56,017 nucleotides of DNA from positions 1-56,017 of the forward strand of contig JBCBGC010000040.1 of the NCBI GenBank assembly GCA_038527215.1. The letters run 5' to 3'. The notes beneath the pieces are model-generated. The model was not told where the DNA came from. It was given only the letters and a program-made list of their open reading frames with translations, and did no database searches. This DNA comes from JAWPMV01 sp038527215 (lineage in GTDB: Bacteria > Bacteroidota > Bacteroidia > J057). A program made the translations under genes and the position numbers. Of the stretch, positions 1 through 8,500 are shown one piece after another. The number at the start of each line of letters is the position of its first letter. Position 1 is the stretch's first letter.

Positions 1-42
1 ATCGTCTACACTCCCGGCCGTAGAAAATCTTAATAAATCCAT
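1..42 (-). CDS. cysN: Sulfate adenylyltransferase subunit 1, N-terminal fragment (clipped by window edge)
   Basis: Only 14 codons are inside the window. The reverse strand reads MDLLRFSTAGSVDD from an ATG at 42-40, and the frame stays open to base 1. The string S/TTAGSVDD is the typical start of the CysN GTPase, just before its P-loop (GSVDDGKST in known members). It begins 28 bases after the cysD stop on the same strand, which is the usual cysD-cysN order. CysN is the GTPase subunit of ATP sulfurylase and couples GTP hydrolysis to APS synthesis. The identification rests on 14 residues plus gene order, and whether the rest of the gene is intact cannot be judged here. Confidence 0.85.
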   Translation of the reverse strand, partial: MDLLRFSTAGSVDD

Positions 43-70
43 GTCTGGCTAAATTCGGTTTGAAGATTGA

Positions 71-973
71 TTAGAAGTAACCCTGACGTTTCCGGTCCTC
101 CATGGCACTTTCGGACCGCTTGTCATCGGCCCGGCCGCCCCGCTCAGTGATGCGACTGGCTGCGACCTCCTCAATGATGGCAGGTATGGTATCTGCATCT
201 GAAACAAAGGCGCCGGTACAGGTAGCATCCCCGATGGTCCGGAATCGAACCATTCTTTCTTCATAGGCTTCTCCTTCCAACAGGGTATTGAAGGGCGTAT
301 CTGCCAACCAAACTCCCTGGCGGTTAACGACTTTTCGTTTGTGGGCGAAATAAAGATTCGGCAAAGGCACCTTCTCGGACTCCAGGTACATCCATACGTC
401 TAGCTCCGTCCAGTTTGAAATTGGAAATACCCGGAAGTTCTCTCCCGGATGCTTGTAGCCATTAAAGAGGTCCCAAAGTTCAGGACGTTGATTTTTGGGT
501 TCCCACTGGCCAAATTCGTCCCGGTGGCTGAAGAAGCGCTCTTTAGCGCGTGCTTTCTCCTCATCCCGTCGGGCACCGCCCAGGCAGCCGTCAAAGCCGT
601 GCTTTTCAATGGCGTCAAGTAAGGTAATACTCTGAAGCCCGTTCCGACTGGGGTTGATTCCTTTCTCTTCGCGCGCCAGCCCCTGGTCAATTGATTCTTG
701 GACGGAAGCCACGATTAGGCGGGCCCCGGTTTTTTCCATAAAATCATCTCTGAAGGCAATGGTCTCCGGGAAATTGTGTCCGGTGTCCACGTGCATCAGC
801 GGAAAGGGAATTTTGGCAGGCCAAAAGGCTTTACGCGCCAGCCAGGCCAGGGTGATGGAATCCTTGCCTCCCGAAAAAAGCAGGACCGGTTTTTCAAATT
901 GAGCAGCCGTCTCCCGGATCACGAAGATCGCCTCCGATTCTAGCTGTTTAATGTGACTCAGTCTGTAATCCAT
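71..973 (-). CDS. cysD: Sulfate adenylyltransferase subunit 2 (ATP sulfurylase small subunit)
   Basis: The 300-residue cytoplasmic enzyme makes adenosine 5'-phosphosulfate from ATP and sulfate together with CysN. The N-terminal half has the PP-loop signature LLFSGGKDS (about residues 30-38), followed by the LMHVDTGHNFPE segment and the GGARRDEEKARAKER segment typical of CysD. The end TERGGRADDKRS...MEDRKRQGYF is the family's canonical C-terminus. I chose the ATG at 973 (MDYRLSHIKQLESEAI) because CysD proteins begin this way; the in-frame upstream start at 1060 would run 43 bases into cysC and adds unrelated sequence. It lies 44 bases after cysC and 28 bases before cysN on the same strand, so the three probably form one operon. 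Confidence 0.97.
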   Translation of the reverse strand: MDYRLSHIKQLESEAIFVIRETAAQFEKPVLLFSGGKDSITLAWLARKAFWPAKIPFPLMHVDTGHNFPETIAFRDDFMEKTGARLIVASVQESIDQGLAREEKGINPSRNGLQSITLLDAIEKHGFDGCLGGARRDEEKARAKERFFSHRDEFGQWEPKNQRPELWDLFNGYKHPGENFRVFPISNWTELDVWMYLESEKVPLPNLYFAHKRKVVNRQGVWLADTPFNTLLEGEAYEERMVRFRTIGDATCTGAFVSDADTIPAIIEEVAASRITERGGRADDKRSESAMEDRKRQGYF

Positions 974-1017
974 GTAGGTTCCATTGAAGGGTGGGCCCAG
1001 GCTGGCAAATGCCCTGC

Positions 1018-1623
1018 TTATGCCTGGGAAAAATGAATATGAGGAGAAAGATGATCCCAAAGTAACTGGAGAGATTGCTTCAGATCCATGTCGACCGTCT
1101 TAATCTCCAAAAAAGGGGCGGGAGGAGCTTCAAAAGGAGCATCTATACCTGTAAAGTTTTTGATTTCGCCGGCCCGGGCTTTTTGGTACAGGCCTTTTAC
1201 ATCTCGGGCTTCACATACTTCCAGGGGAGCATTTACATATACTTCGAGGAAATCATCCGGGCCGATCAGCTGGCGAGCCAGTTCTCTGATTTCGATGGTC
1301 GGACTCACAAAGGAGCAAAGGCAAATAATGCCCCCGTCTAGAAAAAGGCGGGCCACTTCGGCGATTCGACGGATATTTTCTCTGCGATCTTCGGCCGTAA
1401 ATCCCAGGTTTTGGTTGATCCCGGAACGGATATTATCTCCATCGAGGAGCTTACTGACGTACCCAGCCTCATATAACTGAGCTTCCAGACCCTGGGCGAG
1501 CGTGCTCTTGCCTGAGCCGGATAAACCCGTCAACCAGACCACCTTAGCTTTTTGCTTAAGCTGTTTTTCTTTCGCTTCCCTTGAAAGGATGCGGTCAAAA
1601 ATAGGATGAATGTGCTCCGCCAT
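1018..1623 (-). CDS. cysC: Adenylylsulfate kinase (APS kinase)
   Basis: The 201-residue kinase phosphorylates APS to PAPS. The Walker A loop GLSGSGKST follows VVWLT at about residues 29-42; LLDGDNIRSGINQNLGF and EDRRENIRRIAEVA are the APS-binding DGDN and R-rich segments of the family, and KGLYQKARAGEIKNFTG is the C-terminal APS-contact region. I chose the ATG at 1623 (MAEHIHPIFDRILS); an in-frame start at 1743 adds about 40 low-complexity Phe/Ser-rich residues and overlaps the gene upstream. It is the first cys gene of cysC-cysD-cysN. A monofunctional CysC beside CysDN suggests PAPS is made for reduction or sulfation; no sulfotransferase or PAPS reductase is visible in the window. Confidence 0.97.
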   Translation of the reverse strand: MAEHIHPIFDRILSREAKEKQLKQKAKVVWLTGLSGSGKSTLAQGLEAQLYEAGYVSKLLDGDNIRSGINQNLGFTAEDRRENIRRIAEVARLFLDGGIICLCSFVSPTIEIRELARQLIGPDDFLEVYVNAPLEVCEARDVKGLYQKARAGEIKNFTGIDAPFEAPPAPFLEIKTVDMDLKQSLQLLWDHLSPHIHFSQA

Positions 1624-1733
1624 ATCACGCGAATTAAAATCGGAGGCAAAGCTAACTAAAAAGTCCCCTTTTGCAAGCCAGCCATCTGATAAAAACCAAC
1701 GGGTAGCAGAGAAGAAAAAGAAGCTAAAACCCC

Positions 1734-2318
1734 TCAACCCCACACCCGGGTCAGCATTAAGTAAATGGCAATATTGGCAGCCAAAAGGGAAAGACCAAAT
1801 TTCCAGGTTTTAAATGCCAGGCCCAGCTTATCCATGAGGACGTGGGCGTTGAGCAGAATGATCCCCACAAACATGATTTGCCCCAGTTCAATGCCCAGGT
1901 TAAAGGGGAATAAAATCGGCACAATGCTCTCTTCGGTGCCAATCAAAGCCTTGAATTGGTTGGAGAATCCCATGCCATGAATCAAGCCAAAGCCCAGCGC
2001 CATGAGGTAGGTCGGGCGCGGATTTTTGTTCCCCACTTCCTCCGGGCTGAAATACAAATTATAGATCGCGGTCAGGAAAATGGTAAAAGCAATCAGGAAC
2101 TCAATCAGGGCACCAGGCAGCTGGATAATGTCCAGGGCTGCCAGGGCCAGGGTGAGAGAATGGCCGATGGTAAAAGCTGTCACCATGATCAATACTTTCT
2201 TCCACTGGGCAAAACGATAAATCGCGCACAAAGCCAGCAGGAAGAGCATATGGTCGTACCCAGCCAGGTCGAGGATATGGGTGAAGCCGAATTGGAGATA
2301 GAACGAAAAGCTATTCAT
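1734..2318 (-). CDS. HupE/UreJ-family membrane protein
   Basis: The 194-residue protein has about five or six hydrophobic segments. The family marks are the N-terminal H-x-x-D-x-x-G-Y-D-H-M-L-F-L-L motif (about residues 14-28), TAFTIGHSLTLALA in the next helices, and GLIHGMGFSNQF in the middle. HupE/UreJ proteins are thought to move nickel, cobalt or related metals, and the His-rich motifs would be the metal path. The substrate here is unknown. The start at 2318 (MNSFSFYLQFG) is preferred over a start 30 bases upstream because the family starts just before the HxxD motif. It lies 110 bases upstream of cysC on the same strand, so co-transcription with the sulfate genes is possible but not shown. 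Confidence 0.88.
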   Translation of the reverse strand: MNSFSFYLQFGFTHILDLAGYDHMLFLLALCAIYRFAQWKKVLIMVTAFTIGHSLTLALAALDIIQLPGALIEFLIAFTIFLTAIYNLYFSPEEVGNKNPRPTYLMALGFGLIHGMGFSNQFKALIGTEESIVPILFPFNLGIELGQIMFVGIILLNAHVLMDKLGLAFKTWKFGLSLLAANIAIYLMLTRVWG

Positions 2319-2562
2319 GGACAGGTTCTTGGGCCGAAAAATACACAATCTAGGCTTTTGGAGATAGATGTTGATTCCAAAAATGCTGGAAAAATACGGA
2401 AGATCAGACTAGCGGCCCTTTTTTCGCCCTTCTCACCCTGGGAGGTCCGCTGAATAAGCAAGATTTCATGTTAGTCAGGGGAAGCTATCAATTTATTTAA
2501 TACAAATACATGAATTATTTTAGCTATGTATAAAATGACTCTAAGAACAAATTTCATCCTTC

Positions 2563-5500
2563 ATGGAGAAATGGCAGTATAAATTGCTCCTCTTGTTGCC
2601 AGCCCTGCTGATAGGGCTTTTCAATCGACCTTTACAGGCTCAGTTTACCATCACGACTACCCAACCGGGCCCCAGCCAGTTGGAGATGTGTGTGGACAGC
2701 AGTGTCTTTCAATTCAGTCTGACCTGTACGGACCCGTCCCTGACCAATGTCCAACTGGACATTAGCTTTCCGCAGGGCATCCGCTACGTCGCAAATTCGC
2801 TCACCAATACCTCAGGAGCCAATCCTGCGGTGAGTGAAAACCAATATGTGGGGCAGGTACTGACCCTGGATGGGGGAAATATCGTGGCAGGCCAGACCTA
2901 CGATTTTAGCATCATTCTTTTTGCTCAGTGTGATGCCCTGGCCGACTTTCAGGCCGGGCAGGTCTTCGCCAATGCCTTGACGATCAACGATGGGGGAGGG
3001 GTTATCATGAATTACACCAGCCCGCCTTTCAACCAGGCCCTGGATTATGGCGATTTGAGCATGTCACTGGGCGGCACGCCTTCCGGGTCTGTCGGCCAAA
3101 CCGTAACCCGAACTGTCAATATTTTTAGTACCGGTTCTGCCTGTCTGAAATCGGTCTTTTGGTACGACCAATATGAGGCAGACATCCAGGTGGATAGCGT
3201 TTACTTTCAGGGGCAGAAATTGAATATCCAACAGAGTGGAGACTCTGTCTTTTATACGCTTGGGGAGCAAGACTTTCTGCTCCACGGCAATGGAGATGCG
3301 AAGTTTTGCCAGGCGGATGGTCCACTGGTGCTCACTGAGTACATCCAAATTTTGGGCTGTAACAATAAAAACTCTTTACTCGGAGTAGGCTGGGGCTGTG
3401 ATAGCAGCCTCTGTAGCCAGTATACCACCAGCGGCGATGTCGTGGTGAGTACTTCACTACCGGCCCTGGTCTTCGAATCTTTGACGGATACCTTAGAGGA
3501 ATGTCTGTACGAACAACCGAATCAGAAAACCCTCCTGATCCGAAACGTCGGGGCTGGGGTGGCTTTGAATGTGGAATTGGAACTAAAGAAATTTTATTAC
3601 GCCGGTCAGTTTCAGGAATATCAATATGACGGACTGGACCCCAACTCCGCTCAGATTAGCTTCGATGGAATTAATTTCGCGCCTCTGGTAGCGAAGAATG
3701 TCGAAGGGAACCTGTATGGCAATGCCTGTAGTTTGCCACTGGCGTATCGGTTTTTGGTAGATATCCCGTTGATCTCCGCCGGAGATTCGGTCTGGGTCAG
3801 TTTTGAGATGATCAACTGTGTGCCTACCGCCTGTGGGGAAGAAGAGATTCGACAGGGAGCCTGGGGATATAATTGTCGCTACGACCTTCCTTGTACCGGA
3901 AACGCTATTTTTATCGCGAATCAGATCGGGGGCCAGTTTGGGGTACTAACCCATGAGCTGAGCAATTTTGATCCGCCTTCTTTGGTCAGCGGCAAACAAG
4001 CGGTTTTTACCACCACCATCGAAAAAGCCGAAGAGAACTTCCCCGGTACCGGGCAGTATGTGGTCCAATACCTCCTGCCTCAGTGTGGTGCCAGCTTTTC
4101 CGGCTCCTCCGGAGACCTGGCCTGGACCAACATTGGGGGCAATATCTCCTGGCCGCAGGCCGCCTTTAGCCAGGTCGGCGATACGGTGGAAGCCCGCTAC
4201 AACCTGGCTGATATGCCCAATAATTTTGTCCTCAATGGGTCAGAAATTCGCTTAAGCCTCAGTGGAGATTGTAGTTGTGGCCCTTTGGATAGCGTGGCGG
4301 TTCTGAAAAAAGAAATATTTTTTGTCCCCAATCTGAGCTGTAGTCCTCCTGCGGAAGTGCGGGTATTCTGTGATTCGGCCCAGGTGATCGTGGACCCTTG
4401 TAACAATAACTCCTGCGATGGTATCCGCCTGATGGATTTTGCCTTTGCCAGGGTCAACTATGGATTGCCCGATAACAACCTGGACCGAAGACCTGACAAC
4501 CCGGCTGGCAGCCTCGGAAGTAATGTGCGGAGAGATCGGGCCAGACTAGGCGATACGATTCGGACCACCTTGACTGGATTCGTTGATGGCACCAATAGCT
4601 ACAGCCATGGCTATGCGGAAATGACCATCAGTCTGGCTCAATACTTAAGCGCGATTGGAGCAGAATTACGCTATTGGGATGCCAGTACTGGGTCCTATCT
4701 CAGCTGCTCCGCTATCACGCCGAGTTTAAACGGAAACATTTTTCAGGTAGATTTCTCTCCTACCTCCCTGGCTGGTATCTGTCCCTCTTTTGCTGGGTTG
4801 AGCCTGGATCCAGGAGATAGCATTCTCCTGGAGGTAGACTACATCGTGACGGGAACCAGTGCCCAAAACGTAGACGTGGGCACCATCTTTCCGGTAAATA
4901 TTTACGGTAGCAATGTCCCCAATCCTGCGGTGGCTGACCAGTTTGCTTGTCAAGGCAGTAACTTCTCAGAGCTCATGCAATTGGTGCCCATGGCCGACGC
5001 CTCCTTTGTGACCCCGGTCAGTGGGCATTCCTGCCAGCAACTTCAGGCCCGGACCTACCTCAATATGTTTACCGGAGGCAGCTATACGGACATGTTCCCG
5101 GCCGAATACCGGCCCTGGTCTTTTCCTGATTCCTTGCTGGTTACGCCCCCGCCTGGATTTGATTTTGTCAACGCCTCCATTTATTTACGCTTTACCCCAT
5201 ACGATTTCATTACGGCGGTCATTCCGGTCGATCCTACGGCTACTCCTTTGGTATTCGACTTAAAGAGTCTGGTAGATAATGGGACCCTTACCTATCCGGA
5301 TGATGGCTACGAACTACAATTCTTTACCAACTGGCTACCTACCTGTGCCGCTCCGGCCAATCAGGCGGTGAGCGTTCCCGTCGAAGGTCGATTCAGCTGG
5401 GCCAATGGACTGGCTGCTTACGATACCTTGCGTACCTATCAGCCTACCATTCAGCATTATGCGCCTCAGCTCAGCCTCAATAACCTCAGCGCGACCACCC

Positions 5501-8500
5501 AGGATGGCTTGAGCTCCGAAGTAAATTGGACCATAGAAGTCAGCAATACCGCCCTGAATTCGAGCTCTCCCTTCACCTGGTTGAGCTTTCAGTCTCCCTC
5601 TGGGGATATAAGCCTCACCCAGGTAACCGATCTCAGCAGTGGCAATGCAGTGGCCGTAAGTCAGGATATTTTTGAGTTAGGCAGCCTGGGCACCACTTCA
5701 ACCCGCAGTTTTGAATTGACCGCCAATTACAGCCGATGTCAAATGGATACCTTGTGGGTATATGTGGGCTATGAGTGTGGCGGCTATCCCGATAGCCTGG
5801 GTGGCGTCGGATGTGCCGTAGATAGTTTCCTTTTGCGGATTGATCCCAAGCCTGCCAATGCCCAAATCACCCTCAATAACAATCCGCCTGATACAGTGGC
5901 GCTGGGAGCTATTATTCCCTATGACCTTTCCATTCTCAGTACCCAAATAGCCAATGTGCAGAATCTGGTGCTGGATATCACCCACGCTCAGGACGGCCTG
6001 GATTTCGTCAGTGGTTCGGCTCAACTGGAATTCCCCAATAATGGCGGATTTGTCACCATTGCTGATCCGGTAGCTATTCCAGGGGGATATCGCTTTGTCA
6101 TGGCGAATTATGATGCTACGCTGGCCAGCGATGGCCTAGCAGGTTTGCAATCTGGGACAGCCGATGACCGGCGGTTAAACCTGCGCTTTGACCTTTCGCC
6201 TAATTGTAACTATGCTTCAGGAGATATTTTTACCGCTCGTCTGGGAGCAAATCTGCCTTGTGGGGATACCCTGGTCATTCTTCGACTGATGGATCCTTTA
6301 TTTATTCAGGGGGTCAATCCTTCCTATCAGGGAATGGTGGACCTCCGGCTGGTCGCCCTGGAAACCTGTGACCTGAGCGAATGGGAGTTATCCTTCCGAC
6401 CCGATGGAGACGCGGTAGCTGGTGGGGATTCCCTTCACCTATGGCTGGACCCCGGATATGGCTACGAAGTAGGTTCTTTTCAAGCTATGTACGGTAGCTT
6501 ACCGAATACCACGCCAGTGATGCAAAATGATCGTTTAGCCTGGGGCTTACCTCCTGGATTAGCAGATGGGGATTCGGTAGTATTTCGGATAAAATTGCGG
6601 GAAACAAGCCCTTCTGCCTGCCCGACGGGCAAGCAACTCAGTCATGTTTTACAAAGCACCTTTGAATATACCACCAACTGTCAGGGAGGGGGAGGCATTT
6701 CCCAAAATGGACAAACAGGCGTAGACAGCCTGAATTTAACAGTCCCTTCCAACCTGGCGCCCCAAATGGCGCTCAGCTTTCCGAGTCCACAGCCAGTCTT
6801 AATCAGCCAGGATACGGTAGATTGGGTCCTGGACCTCAGCCATCAATTGGGGAACTACGCCTCGGATTACAACTGGCTCCACCTTTACTCTCCTAACAAT
6901 TCCGTCAAAGCCCTGGAACTCACGGATCAGGCGAGTGGCACCCCGCTCAGTGCCCAGCAAGGCATCTGGCAGATAGGCGTGGTGCAAGTCGGCCAAACCC
7001 GACGGCTGGTCTTGAAAACGGAAGTGTCACTCTGTCAGGCTGATACCTTCTATCTGTTAAGTGGCTGGTCTTGCGCTGGTTATCCTGGGGGAATAGGGGC
7101 TGCGAATTGCGAGATCGATACCCTGATGATGACCTATCAAACCACAGGGGGATCGCTTGCTTTGAACATTGTGCGGGCTGATGACCCTGCCTGCTTTGGC
7201 ATGGCAAACGGGGAGATTGAATTAGCAGGTGCAGGGGGATTTGGTCCTTATGAATATGCCCTCGGCAATCAGGCTTTCATTTCTGCTTCGGTGTTTTCCG
7301 GGCTTACGGCTGGAAATTATACCCTACAGGTAAGGGACCAGGGAGGCTGTACGGCCAGCACCACGGTGAACCTCCAACAACCAGCAGTACTCCAACTCAG
7401 TTCTACCGGTTCCACGGATCCCGATTGTGCCGGAAACCCCACCGGTCAAATCGACCTGGCGGCGCAAGGAGGAACCCCTCAATATGCCTTTGGCATCCTG
7501 GGAGGAAGCCTGCAAGCCTCCTCTAGTCTTTCGGGACTTTCTGAGGGAACCTATCAGGTAGTGGTGCAAGATGTAGCAGGCTGCCGGGATTCTTTGGCGG
7601 TTACGCTTTCTGCTCCTCCGGCCTTACAAACGAACCTACAACTGACCCAAAGCCTGGACTGTTTTGGGGATCAGGACGGGATCCTGACTGCTCAGATGAG
7701 TGGAGGATCAGGCCCCCTATCCGGCCAATGGCAGGGAGGAAGTCCGGATAGCCTTATGTTCTCAGGCTTGGGAGCAGGCAGTTATTACTTCACGGTTACC
7801 GATAGCCTGGGATGTTCAGTCTCAGATACCATTAGTCTGACGCAACCTGCGGATATCCAAAGCCAACTCAGCATTGATACGCCCATCAGTTGTTTTGGAG
7901 GGAATGATGGCGCTATTTCCGTGCAGGCGCAGGGAGGGACTGGAACGCTGTCTTATCAGTGGAGTGGGGGATGGCCTGCTCAGGCTTCCCTGTCTCAGCT
8001 TCCCACGGGAACCTATCGGGTGACCATTGTTGACCAGCAAGGTTGTAGCAAACTGGACAGCATCGCCTTACCGCAGCCGGCCTTTATGCAACTCAATATG
8101 CAAGCCGCAGATGTGAGTTGTTTCGGCCGGGCCAATGGGGTGATTACCACCCAGGTGAGCGGAGGCATGGGACCGTATCAGTATTCCTGGACCCACCAGC
8201 CATCGTTAAATAATCCAGCGGTAAGTGGACTGGCCGCTGGTACCTACGGTTTGACCGTAACGGATGCTGAGGGCTGTCAACGAACCCAGAGTGTACAGAT
8301 TCAGGAACCCGCGCCTTTGCTTATCCAGCTAGATTCCATGGATGAAAACTGTTCCGCCAGGAATGGCTTTCTGGTGGCCCAGGTAAGCGGCGGCAATGGA
8401 GGCTATCTGTATGCATGGGACACCAACCCTGTGCAATTCACGGATAGCGCCGTCCAACTGGGAGCGGGAACCTATCAAGTAGTCGTAACGGATCAGATGG

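Noticed and set aside
974..1060. Longer in-frame start for cysD
   Set aside because: It adds 29 residues unlike any CysD and would overlap cysC by 43 bases; the ATG at 973 gives the normal start.
1624..1743. Longer in-frame start for cysC
   Set aside because: The extra 40 residues are Phe/Ser-rich and overlap the hupE-like gene; family members start near MAEHIHP.
5620..5640. GGTAACC-type words inside coding regions (also near 27.4, 30.36 and 38.35 kb)
   Set aside because: They lack the CTTT extension and lie within genes, so they were not counted as copies of the GTAACCTTTT element.
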